15,457 nucleotides of DNA from Thermoplasmatales archaeon (GTDB lineage: Archaea > Thermoplasmatota > Thermoplasmata > Methanomassiliicoccales > Methanomethylophilaceae). Shown here piece by piece: positions 1 through 6,935 of the stretch. How positions within the stretch are numbered: the stretch's first letter is position 1; each line of letters starts with the position of its first letter. The stretch covers positions 1 through 15,457 of the forward strand of contig JAAYKC010000085.1 of NCBI GenBank assembly GCA_012522645.1, read 5' to 3'. Position numbers and translations under genes: made by a program. Below the pieces are notes generated by a model. It worked only from the letters and a program-made list of their open reading frames with translations. It did no database searches and had not been told where the DNA came from.

Positions 1-416
1 ACCGTAAGCGGAGAGATATCGCCGCATGTCGATACAGAGATATCCGTCCTGAATGTGGAGATCCCTACGGAGCAGTGGTGCTCCGGATAGGTGTGAAGGG
101 ATATGTGGCTCTTATCCAGGTGCGCCACCGTCTTCTTGTGGAGATCGACATCCTCCTCCGCCAGGAGCAGCAGTGCCGATGCTCCGTGCGGTTCGTAATC
201 ATAAGTGGAGACGTCAAGGATGGTCGCATCAATGTCGCTGCACACTCCTTCCATGATCCTCATGAGCTTCCCGGAGCTGAAATGTTCATCTATATACGAT
301 ATGAAATGCTTCTTCTCGGCATCCGTGTGGGTTTGCTCTACTCTGTAGAGATTAAGGTCCAAGGACTTGGCCAAGTTATTGAAACCGTGTAATTCTATTG
401 CTTTCTTCTTTACCAT
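1..416 (-). CDS. speD: S-adenosylmethionine decarboxylase proenzyme, E. coli type (partial, C-terminus outside window)
   Basis: Reading the minus strand from ATG at 416-414 gives 138 residues that run off the left edge. SpeD decarboxylates S-adenosylmethionine to supply aminopropyl groups for spermidine synthesis; it is a cytosolic pyruvoyl enzyme made by self-cleavage. Visible signatures are ELHGFNNL (8-15), DYEPHGAS (73-80), AHLDKSHISLHTYPE (98-112) and VSTCGDISPL (128-137). By family knowledge cleavage falls between Lys102 and Ser103, Ser103 becoming the pyruvoyl group. These blocks match the long E. coli-type enzyme and not the short archaeal/Bacillus type. An AGGAGG site (minus strand, 430-425) lies 8 nt before ATG, which fixes the start. 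The gene lies 154 bp downstream of the DoxX gene on the same strand. The C-terminal half is not visible, so completeness cannot be judged. Confidence 0.9.
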   Translation of the reverse strand, partial: MVKKKAIELHGFNNLAKSLDLNLYRVEQTHTDAEKKHFISYIDEHFSSGKLMRIMEGVCSDIDATILDVSTYDYEPHGASALLLLAEEDVDLHKKTVAHLDKSHISLHTYPEHHCSVGISTFRTDISVSTCGDISPLT

Positions 417-470
417 AACTCTGCCCTCCTTTGGAGCGAGCCACAGATGCGGGCCAGATATATCCCGGGT

Positions 471-480
471 GTTTAAAAAG
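471..480 (-). promoter_or_regulatory. Candidate TATA box for speD
   Basis: On the minus strand this is CTTTTTAAAC, about 55 nt before the speD ATG. Initiation about 26 nt downstream would give a leader of roughly 30 nt that contains the AGGAGG site. It is a weak match to the archaeal TATA consensus, and the palindrome at 509-528 is an alternative A/T-rich element further upstream. Confidence 0.35.
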
Positions 481-508
481 CAATTCCCTTTTACCGGGCC
501 GTAATTGA

Positions 509-559
509 CCTTACTTTTAAAAATAAGGGGCCGATCCGACAGTGAGGCGTCGGACCGGC
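509..559 (-). terminator. Candidate terminator of the DoxX gene, plus adjacent palindrome
   Basis: Positions 530-540 and 549-559 form an 11-bp stem (one G:T-type mismatch) around an 8-nt loop, starting 12 nt after the DoxX stop codon. On the minus strand the stem is followed by CCCCTTATTTTTAAAAG, a U-rich run in RNA, as expected of an archaeal terminator. The following 509-528 stretch is itself a 20-bp palindrome matching at 9 of 10 pairs, so it could also be a protein-binding site for speD control. Confidence 0.45.
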
Positions 560-570
560 GCATGACAGCA

Positions 571-1089
571 TCATACCAGTATCGGATACCTCTTAACCAG
601 GCTCTGCTCCTTCCACCACTTCCCGAGGCCGAGCACATCTCCCGAATTCGAGAGGCAGAGTGCCCACAGGAGGAAGATGTAGATCACATGGTAGTCTATC
701 AGAGGGTTCGTGGAACCGCTCTTCGTGAAGGGGAACAGGGAGATGTACATCATGAGCAGGAGAACGGTTCCGCCTGCGGCGGCGATCTTCATCCCTATGC
801 CGAGGATCAAGGCGATTCCCAGCAGAAGGAATGCGGCCATCAGCACCACGTCAAGAACGGATATGAGGCCGGGGATATCAGCCAGGAAGGACAGTATATC
901 CGTACCGTACATGAGGAACCCCTTTGTGGGGGAACCGCCGTTGATCATCGCATCGGCCGCCGTTGTGGAGAATCCGAAACCGAATAGCTTATCCAGGAAG
1001 GCCCACAGGAACATGAAGCCCAACAGTATCCTCACGATCGCCAGAGGAAGTGTTGCACCGTATGATTTGACCGTCTTCAGAGCAGACAT
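571..1089 (-). CDS. DoxX-family integral membrane protein
   Basis: This 172-residue protein has about four hydrophobic helices (roughly residues 14-36, 68-98, 103-121 and 132-147) and the DoxX signature near the N-terminus, RILLGFMFLWAFLDKLFG (20-37), with the conserved Arg20 and Lys34. DoxX/DoxD proteins are small membrane proteins; some are thiosulfate:quinone oxidoreductase subunits in Acidianus, others are linked to oxidative or redox stress, and most have no assigned role. No Cys pair or cofactor motif is visible, so a catalytic role is not supported. A TATA box about 26 nt before ATG implies a leaderless transcript. It lies between the transposase and speD, all on the minus strand, with a hairpin after its stop. 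The family call is good; the function is unknown. Confidence 0.75.
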   Translation of the reverse strand: MSALKTVKSYGATLPLAIVRILLGFMFLWAFLDKLFGFGFSTTAADAMINGGSPTKGFLMYGTDILSFLADIPGLISVLDVVLMAAFLLLGIALILGIGMKIAAAGGTVLLLMMYISLFPFTKSGSTNPLIDYHVIYIFLLWALCLSNSGDVLGLGKWWKEQSLVKRYPILV

Positions 1090-1112
1090 GTACGCCGGAC
1101 TGCTGTTTCAGA

Positions 1113-1120
1113 TTATAAAT
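1113..1120 (-). promoter_or_regulatory. TATA box of the DoxX gene (leaderless)
   Basis: The minus strand reads GATTTATAATC here, centred about 26 bp before the ATG at 1089. That spacing puts transcription start at or next to the start codon, and no ribosome site is seen, consistent with leaderless initiation. Confidence 0.55.
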
Positions 1121-1159
1121 CAGATATATGATACTCAGGGGAGCCGGTGCGCCGGAGCA

Positions 1160-2695
1160 TCAGGACCCCACCTTCAACAGCAGATCCACGCCAAACTCGC
1201 CCATGATCTCCATCTGCTTCTTGGTGATCTTCGTATGCATGGGTGTCTTCTGCCCGGGGATGAATATGCGCTTTATCTTCGACATATCCTCCACGATATC
1301 CTTGAGCGTGTACTCAGAGAGGGCGGGCCGCCTGCTCACCATGCGCCATATCTCACTGGATACGATCAGTGCGATGAACTGCAGGAAGAGACGGCCGCTC
1401 ATGGCGCTTTCCATGTACAATCTCAGTGAGGCGTTGTCCTCCTCGTTCCTGATATTATCGAACATGCTCTCCACCCGGTCCTTCTCCCGGTATGAGTTCA
1501 GTGCCTCCTCCGGGCTCCTCTTATGACTGGACAGCAGCACGGAGAATCCTGCCACATCGTTGTACTTCATCATGGCGTCGCTGTTGAGCTCCACTATCCT
1601 CCCGCCTTCCGGGGCCTCCCGCATATAGAAATACTTCTCGTAGAAGTAGCTGTGCTCCTCTACGAGCTCCCCGCTCCGCAGCTCATTGTAGCAGTCGTCC
1701 ACCAGCCCGAGGAACGTTATGAACTGGCTCTCGGATTCCTGGCTGTCGAAGAAGATGTGGGTGTAGCATTTGTGTCCTTTTATGTAACCGAGGAGGGACA
1801 TCACGAAGAGCTGCTTGCCCAGGATGTTCTGGGAGTTCTCGAGGCTCATGATCCTGTCCCTGACACGGACTATCGATTCGCTGGAGAAGCTGAATTCAGG
1901 GTATGTGCGGGCGATGAACCTGTTGCGGTTCCTGTAAAGATATTCCAGGCTCTCCTCGTTCACAAAGGCCCTGTCCACGATCAGATCCATATTCCTCTTG
2001 TTGCTCCATCCGAAGCTTTCTGCCGCACCGGAGAGGGCGGAGGCTCCCATCATCCCTCCCGGACTGACCTGGAAGTAAAGAGGGAGCCTCTTCTTTGAGC
2101 CAACTATGACATAGAGCCCAAGCTTCGACAGATCCTCCATGACCAGCGCCGTACGGGTCCTCAGTCTGTTGTTGCCTTCGTTGACCGAGGATATGGATAC
2201 GGTGTTCATGAGCTCCGTGTCCTTCTCATTCTGTCTCTCTATCCAGTCTTTGAAGAAGCGTTGCTGCACCTCGACGTCTATCTCGTTAAGCAGGGCTCTG
2301 AGGTTCTTGACGGACAGGACATCGTTGGAAAGGCAGAGGTTCTCCTCGGACCAGTGCTCGCATCCGGTGAAGCAGTTGCCTTCCGAGAGTATGTATTGTG
2401 CGCCCGTCAGTATGCGCTTCCAGTTCTTCGGGGAAGCCATGCGCAGGGACTCGCTCAGACCTATCTTCTCGCATGTCTGCTCGAAGAGCATGCTGAATCC
2501 GACGGATTTGATGGTGGCGGATTCCTTTTCCTTCCTCTGACGGTTCGGAAGTATGTCACCCGTCTCAGGATCAAGGTGGCCTATGCATTTTCGTTTGCAT
2601 ATGCACTTCTTCTTATCCTTGTCCCACACCGACTCATTCAGGTACGCATATGTTTTACCGGTTTTCTTGTTTTTGAGGTAAACTATTGATGACAT
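1160..2695 (-). mobile_element. IS4/IS1634-type DDE transposase, probably inactive
   Basis: A 511-residue open frame. The N-terminal part (1-55) is rich in Lys and contains KRKCIGHLDPETGDILP, typical of archaeal transposases of this group. The RNase H-like core shows LGLYVIVGSKKRLPLYFQV (192-210), IVDRAF with Asp241 as second catalytic acid, and YREKDRVESMF with Glu409 as third acid, a variant of the Y-2-R-3-E-6-K signature with Lys and Arg swapped at conserved basic positions. Where relatives carry the first Asp (D-x-x-S-I-S-S context), this protein has Asn164 (codon AAC). If the alignment is right, the protein cannot cut DNA. I found no inverted terminal repeats or convincing target duplication. 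There is no frameshift or stop, so it may be a recent loss or a domesticated protein. Base composition resembles the neighbours. Confidence 0.75.
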
Positions 2696-2719
2696 GGTAC
2701 CACTTGTATAATTTCAAGT

Positions 2720-2752
2720 TTATACATAGAATTTTTCAGTTATACATAGAAT
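2720..2752 (-). promoter_or_regulatory. Two 13-bp direct repeats containing the transposase TATA box
   Basis: TTATACATAGAAT occurs at 2720-2732 and again at 2740-2752, exactly 20 bp apart. On the minus strand the nearer copy reads TCTATGTATAA, centred 28-30 bp before the transposase ATG, so it can serve as TATA box of a leaderless or almost leaderless transcript. The second copy, two helical turns upstream, could be a regulator site or part of a former IS end. Confidence 0.45.
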
Positions 2753-2763
2753 AGTGCATACAG

Positions 2764-2793
2764 ATTTAAAGGATTCTATAGATTCTTTTAAAT
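2764..2793. repeat. 30-bp imperfect palindrome centred on CTATAG
   Basis: Reading out from the centre at 2778/2779, 13 of 15 base pairs are symmetric. The outer arms are ATTTAAA and TTTAAAT. It sits about 70 bp upstream of the transposase ATG and about 110 bp upstream of the mtaC TATA box, so it could bind a dimeric regulator or be a remnant of a mobile-element end. Confidence 0.55.
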
Positions 2794-2904
2794 ATTGTAA
2801 AAATTAAAAAGGGTGTTAACTATGAACTTAACATATTTTTGAATTATATTTTATCCAAATCCTTCAAAACTAAATTTGAAAAAAAAGATTTGATAACAAC
2901 AAAC

Positions 2905-2914
2905 TTTATAAATA
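2905..2914 (+). promoter_or_regulatory. TATA box of the mtaCB promoter
   Basis: TTTATAAATA preceded by the purine/A-rich ACAACAAAC (a plausible BRE) is the best archaeal promoter in the window. Initiation about 25 bp downstream (near 2935) gives an mtaC leader of about 95 nt. The ATTTGATA repeats flank the box almost symmetrically (9 and 8 bp away). Confidence 0.7.
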
Positions 2915-3031
2915 AGTTCAAAATTTGATACTCCCTATCTAATTCTGACTCTATTTATGCACCATAGTTTCTGTTGATGTTTGCGGGCTTCCGCTCTCCT
3001 CGGAGGGCTCAGGAGTTCAGGAGAGGATATT

Positions 3032-3814
3032 ATGAGCAAAACAAAAATCGACTACGGAGCGATCCTTAGAAGGTATGACGCCGAGCTGGAGAACGTAAGC
3101 ACTCCGGAGGCCATAGCCGCCAAGATGCTTCCGTCGGACCCCCACCTCAAAGAGGTGGCCAGCACTGTGCTTTATATGAAGATAAGGGAAGTGGGGCCCG
3201 TCGTCATGAAAGCTTTGAAAGAAGGGGTTGAGCCTCTTATATTGATAAACAAAGGACTTGTGGCCGGAATGGAGATCGTCAGCAATCTCTACGCTCAGCA
3301 TGTATACTACCTGCCTGAGATTATGATGGCCGCCAAGACGATGGAGATAGGGATCTCCATCGCAGAGAAGCAGATCCCCGGCGGAAGGACGACCAAAGGA
3401 AAGGTCATCATGCACGCCGTGGAAGGGGATCCGCACGACATAGGCAAGAACATCGCCGCAGTCATGATGAGGTCCTCCGGATTCACCGTTCTGGACCTCG
3501 GCAAGGATGTTGCCGTGGATACTGTCATTGCCACTGTCAAGGAGGAGAAGCCATTCATGGTCAGCGGCACGGCCCTCATGACCACGACGATGACCGCATG
3601 CGCGGCCATCGCGGAGAAACTGAAAGCGGCCGGCATCAACATACCCGTGATGGCGGCCGGCGGTGCGGTCCACAGGGATTTCGCGGAATCCTTCGATCTG
3701 GGGATATATTCCGAGAAGGCTCCCCAGACTCCGCCGATAGCGGACAAGATCCTTGCAGGATACGACTGGAAGAAGATCAGAGAGAATTGGGACGATATTG
3801 TGGAGGGGATTTGA
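3032..3814 (+). CDS. mtaC: Methanol-specific corrinoid protein MtaC
   Basis: This 260-residue protein has the usual MtaC length. Residues 1-120 form the helical cap domain. The B12-binding Rossmann domain follows with EGDPHDIGKN (131-140), His135 being the lower cobalt ligand, then SGTALMTTTM and the late MAAGGAV motif. MtaC accepts the methyl group of methanol from MtaB on Co(I) and passes it to coenzyme M through MtaA, in the cytoplasm. I chose ATG at 3032 because AGGAGAGG (3019-3026) precedes it at good spacing and the residues match family N-termini; an upstream TTG at 2981 in the same frame would add 17 non-conserved residues encoded over the ribosome site. The stop is one base before mtaB, so the two are co-translated. 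The family is certain; the MtaC versus other methyltransferase corrinoid assignment rests on the MtaB partner. Confidence 0.95.
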   Translation: MSKTKIDYGAILRRYDAELENVSTPEAIAAKMLPSDPHLKEVASTVLYMKIREVGPVVMKALKEGVEPLILINKGLVAGMEIVSNLYAQHVYYLPEIMMAAKTMEIGISIAEKQIPGGRTTKGKVIMHAVEGDPHDIGKNIAAVMMRSSGFTVLDLGKDVAVDTVIATVKEEKPFMVSGTALMTTTMTACAAIAEKLKAAGINIPVMAAGGAVHRDFAESFDLGIYSEKAPQTPPIADKILAGYDWKKIRENWDDIVEGI

Positions 3815-3815
3815 A

Positions 3816-5213
3816 ATGGCTAAGAGATTCACGAAAATGGCATACAGCAGCCCGGAGGAGATGGTCTTCGGGCATTCGAAGGCCCCCATCTCCTACGGAT
3901 TCGGCATGAAGGTCGGAGCGGGAAGGGTCATACCCGAACTGAACTATGCGCCCAGGCCCGGGACCGAGAAGAGCGTGGACAGGCTCAGAAAGGAATATGT
4001 GGACTACATATCCAAGGATGCACTGGACAGAGCACTGACCCTCGGATTCCCCGACCTCCAGCTGGAGACCGAATGGGTCTCCCAGATGGCGGCTCCCGAG
4101 ATGTCCGCACCTATAGTCTCCGGACAGAGGGATCTGGTGGAGAAGTACCACGACAAATACGGCATCAACCTTGCCGTCAGGCACACGATCCCCGACCAGC
4201 GTGAAGCGGGTCAGGGCCTCAGGCTCGGCCTGGATAAGGAATCGGCCTACCCGGAGCGTTTCATGACCTGCGTCGATACCGTTTGCGAGAACGGAGCGGA
4301 CGTCCTGTCCGTCGAGTCCGTCGGAGGAAAAGAATTCGCGGATTACGCCGTCACCCACGGTGACATAACGGCCTTCCTGTTCGGAGTGGGCTATCTCGGT
4401 TCCATGGACATGGAGTATATCTGGAAGCAGATGGTGAGCGTGGCCAAGAAGCACAAGGTCATCCCCGGCGGGGACACCAACTGCTCAGGTGCGAACGTCG
4501 CCATGTTCATGGCGGGAGGCATGATGGACAACGACGTCCAGAAGACCTTCTCCGCCGTCGCCCGATGCATATCCGCCGCGAGGACGCTGGTCGCTCCCGA
4601 GTGCGGTGCGACCGGGCCCGACAAGGACTGCGGGTACGAAGGTGTGATCGTGAAGGCCATAACCGGACTGCCTGCAGCTCAGGAAGGGAAGAACTGCCAG
4701 TGCGCCCACGCCGACCTTCAGGGCAACCTGATGGCACAGGTCACGGACATGTGGTCCAACGAATCCGTGGAATACCACCCGGAGTTCGGGGGATCCTCCA
4801 TCCAGTGCTGGTTGGGAACACTCGGATACGAGGTCTCCCTGATGAACACGGCCATTCAGATGGGACAGGAGAGGACCCTCAGGGACCTCTACATGAACTC
4901 TGACAGGACGAGAGGGCCGGAAGGATACGTGCTCGCATATGACAACGCCTGGAAGATCGGCAAGGTCATAGCGGAGTACGGCGACGACTACTACCTCCGT
5001 GCGAAGGCCGCCGGTCTGACCGGTGCGAACATCATAATGGAGGGGTACGACAAGAAGGAGCTCATCCTGACGTCGAAGCAGCTCTTGGTCCTCAAGAAGA
5101 TGATCAAGGAGCTGGAAGCTCTTCCGGACAACGAGGATTCCTTCTACGAGTACTGCGCTAAGAAGTACAAGGACGAGGTACCCGACTTCAACCCGAAGAA
5201 CTACGGGCTCTGA
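3816..5213 (+). CDS. mtaB: Methanol:corrinoid methyltransferase MtaB
   Basis: This is a 465-residue zinc enzyme that activates methanol and transfers its methyl group to the Co(I) corrinoid of MtaC, the first step of methanol methanogenesis. In M. barkeri the zinc ligands are Glu164, Cys220 and Cys269; here the same contexts give Glu167 (VESVGG), Cys223 (GGDTNCSGAN) and Cys272 (PDKDCGYEG), a constant offset of three, so the active site is intact. Length is typical. ATG at 3816 follows the mtaC stop by one base, with GGAGGGG (3802-3808) inside the end of mtaC. The frame is open further upstream to 3753, but that part overlaps mtaC. No MtaA gene is in the window, so the methyl transfer to coenzyme M is encoded elsewhere. 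Confidence 0.97.
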   Translation: MAKRFTKMAYSSPEEMVFGHSKAPISYGFGMKVGAGRVIPELNYAPRPGTEKSVDRLRKEYVDYISKDALDRALTLGFPDLQLETEWVSQMAAPEMSAPIVSGQRDLVEKYHDKYGINLAVRHTIPDQREAGQGLRLGLDKESAYPERFMTCVDTVCENGADVLSVESVGGKEFADYAVTHGDITAFLFGVGYLGSMDMEYIWKQMVSVAKKHKVIPGGDTNCSGANVAMFMAGGMMDNDVQKTFSAVARCISAARTLVAPECGATGPDKDCGYEGVIVKAITGLPAAQEGKNCQCAHADLQGNLMAQVTDMWSNESVEYHPEFGGSSIQCWLGTLGYEVSLMNTAIQMGQERTLRDLYMNSDRTRGPEGYVLAYDNAWKIGKVIAEYGDDYYLRAKAAGLTGANIIMEGYDKKELILTSKQLLVLKKMIKELEALPDNEDSFYEYCAKKYKDEVPDFNPKNYGL

Positions 5214-5231
5214 GGCGATAAACATCAAACC

Positions 5232-5277
5232 CGGCCGGGGAAGGGGAAATGTCAGTCAACCCGCGCTCCCCCGGCCG
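5232..5277 (+). other. Long GC-rich hairpin between mtaB and the activator gene
   Basis: CGGCCGGGG (5232-5240) pairs perfectly with CCCCGGCCG (5269-5277) around a 28-nt loop. GATAAA occurs on both sides of the hairpin (from 5217 and 5277). It starts 18 nt after the mtaB stop. The tract after it (ATAAATCCTTTCC) is only mildly T-rich, so it may be an mRNA-stabilising or processing stem, or a partial terminator lowering ramA expression relative to mtaCB. Confidence 0.5.
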
Positions 5278-5318
5278 ATAAATCCTTTCCATTACGATCA
5301 CAGAGAAGGAAGCTGAAA

Positions 5319-6935
5319 ATGGAATACGGCATTTCGATAGACATAGGTACGAGCGGGATAAGTAGCCATGCGGTGGATCTGTCCGACGGGAGGATAATCT
5401 CGACGGCAATGACCTCCAGGAATCCGCTTCCCGGCGCCAATGTCATGGATCACCTGACATTCTGCATAAGATACGGGGAGGACCTGGCCCACAGGATCAT
5501 GATGTCCGCGGTCAACAGGGTCCTGGAGAATCTGAGGGTGGACCTGAAGGATGTCAGAAGGGTCGCCATATGCGGTAATCCGATACAGCTGTCCATATTC
5601 CAGGGGATGGGAGTGGACGACCTCGCCTTTGCCGGGGAGACTGCCCACAGGGTCAGAGGGATAAAGATCAGGAACAGGGATTCTGCGGAGATCCCTGCGA
5701 CGGATGTGGGACTAAACGTTCCTGACGGCACGCCGCTTTTCGTCCCCCCTGCCATTAAACATGAGATAGGCGCAGATGCGCTGGCGATGATGTACAAGAG
5801 CAATTTCCTTGAGGGGAAGGGCATCAGGATGGTCACTGACTACGGTACCAATGCCGAGATGGCCCTGAACATCGACGGGGAGATATACACAGGATCGGCT
5901 GCCGCAGGCCCGGCCATGGAAGGCCAGTCGGTTGAGAGGGGAATGCTCGCATCCCCCGGTGCGATATCCGATCTGGAGTACGAGTTCCAGTGGCGCTGCA
6001 TGGTATTGGATGATGAGATGATTCCCCGGCCCGGGGATAAGATAGATCTGGCGACCGGATCCCTCATCGAAGAAGGGGACATGCACGGGAAGGCCGTTGG
6101 CATAACAGGGACCGGGGTCGTGGCAGCCGTGGCGGCGGCCATACACGGCAATATGTGGAAGAAGGGCAGGCTCACGATAGGCGATATGAGGCTGCAGGAC
6201 GGAGTTAAGATAACATCCAATGATATCTCGGAGACCTGCAAGGCGATAGGTGCGATCAGGGCCGGGCATTTCACGCTGATAGAGCATGCGGGCATAGGTT
6301 TCGATGACATGAAGGAGATGATCATGTCCGGTGCCTCCGGAACATATGTTGATGCCGCGAAGGCCAGGGAGGTGGGCATGGTGCCGCCTCTGTCCCGGAA
6401 CATCTATCAGATAGGGAACACCTCACTGGCCATGGCCACCGATATAATCAGGAGGCCGGAACTGCTGGATGAGCTGCAGGGGATCGCCGACAGCATCAGA
6501 TCCAATCACGTGATGTTCGCCACGGACAAGGTGTTCGAGGAGATATACATCCAGGAGCTCGCCTACTGGGAGGAGGGCATGACCCTGGAGACGTACAACC
6601 GCAATCTGAGCACTGCGGGGATACAGGCGCTTCCCAGACCGAAGGGGATGCCGAACGTCCACAGGATAGTGGTCAGGGACATACCGGTGTTCGGGGATCT
6701 GGGCATGCATATGTTCGAGGACATAGGAACTGAGCTGACCGCAGAATTCGAAGGATGCACCCTCTGCCATACCTGTGTCGACGAGTGCCCTGAGGATGCG
6801 CTCCAGTTCAGGGGCCGGACCGCCGTAGTGCGGACCAAGGACTGCCTGGGGACCGCATGCGGAAGGTGCCAGCTCAAATGTCCCGAGAAGGTTTTCAAGT
6901 ATGAGGAGCTGAGAGTCTCAGATACCGATCTCTGA
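5319..6935 (+). CDS. ramA: RamA-like ATP-dependent reductive activator of corrinoid proteins
   Basis: This 538-residue protein has an N-terminal ASKHA-type nucleotide-binding fold with DIGTSG (9-14) and a later TDYGTNAEMAL block followed by AAGPAMEGQS, as in RACo/RamA proteins. The C-terminus is a ferredoxin domain: Cys480, 483, 486, 490 (CxxCxxCxxxCP) and Cys509, 514, 517, 521, where the first gap is four residues rather than two. RamA-type proteins use ATP and low-potential electrons to reduce the inactive Co(II) corrinoid back to Co(I). Being 105 bp after mtaB on the same strand, its substrate is most likely MtaC, although characterised RamA serves methylamine corrinoid proteins. AGAAGGAAG before ATG at 5319 supports the start. 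The end overlaps the convergent GTPase gene by 18 bp. The activator call is strong; the exact orthology to RamA is an inference. Confidence 0.88.
   Translation: MEYGISIDIGTSGISSHAVDLSDGRIISTAMTSRNPLPGANVMDHLTFCIRYGEDLAHRIMMSAVNRVLENLRVDLKDVRRVAICGNPIQLSIFQGMGVDDLAFAGETAHRVRGIKIRNRDSAEIPATDVGLNVPDGTPLFVPPAIKHEIGADALAMMYKSNFLEGKGIRMVTDYGTNAEMALNIDGEIYTGSAAAGPAMEGQSVERGMLASPGAISDLEYEFQWRCMVLDDEMIPRPGDKIDLATGSLIEEGDMHGKAVGITGTGVVAAVAAAIHGNMWKKGRLTIGDMRLQDGVKITSNDISETCKAIGAIRAGHFTLIEHAGIGFDDMKEMIMSGASGTYVDAAKAREVGMVPPLSRNIYQIGNTSLAMATDIIRRPELLDELQGIADSIRSNHVMFATDKVFEEIYIQELAYWEEGMTLETYNRNLSTAGIQALPRPKGMPNVHRIVVRDIPVFGDLGMHMFEDIGTELTAEFEGCTLCHTCVDECPEDALQFRGRTAVVRTKDCLGTACGRCQLKCPEKVFKYEELRVSDTDL

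Larger units (their letters stand above)
2696..3031. other. Gene-free AT-rich intergenic block between transposase and mtaC
   Basis: No gene was found in these 336 bp. About 2700-2965 is strikingly AT-rich compared with the flanking genes. It holds, from left to right: the twin 13-bp repeats at 2720-2752, a 30-bp imperfect palindrome at 2764-2793, a GTTAA/TTAAC inverted pair at 2815-2832, a TTCAAA/TTTGAA inverted pair at 2863-2880, a related TCAAA-A-TTTGA palindrome at 2918-2928, 8-bp direct repeats ATTTGATA at 2888-2895 and 2923-2930, and a strong TATA box at 2905-2914. The density of symmetric sites suggests regulated transcription of mtaCB; the regulator is unknown. Confidence 0.7.

Noticed and set aside
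75..392. Plus-strand open frame of 105 codons at the left edge
   Set aside because: It is the antisense shadow of speD, which shows clear catalytic motifs on the minus strand.
1523..2540. Plus-strand open frames inside the transposase region
   Set aside because: The minus-strand transposase has family motifs along its entire length; the plus-strand frames are compositional shadows.
2720..2752. CRISPR-like repeat pair
   Set aside because: There are only two 13-bp copies with a 7-bp spacer, and no cas genes are nearby.
1129..2933. TGATACTC at 1129-1136 and 2926-2933 as target-site duplication of the transposase element
   Set aside because: The sequences just inside the two copies do not form inverted repeats, 8 bp is not typical for this family, and the right copy overlaps other repeats at the mtaC promoter, so it is probably chance.
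2981..3031. Upstream TTG start giving mtaC 17 more residues
   Set aside because: The extension covers the AGGAGAGG ribosome site, is not like MtaC N-termini, and TTG lacks its own ribosome site; ATG at 3032 is better.
4485..5228. Minus-strand open frame of 247 codons across mtaB
   Set aside because: It is fully antisense to mtaB, whose zinc-site motifs prove the plus-strand frame; no ribosome site or promoter is seen.
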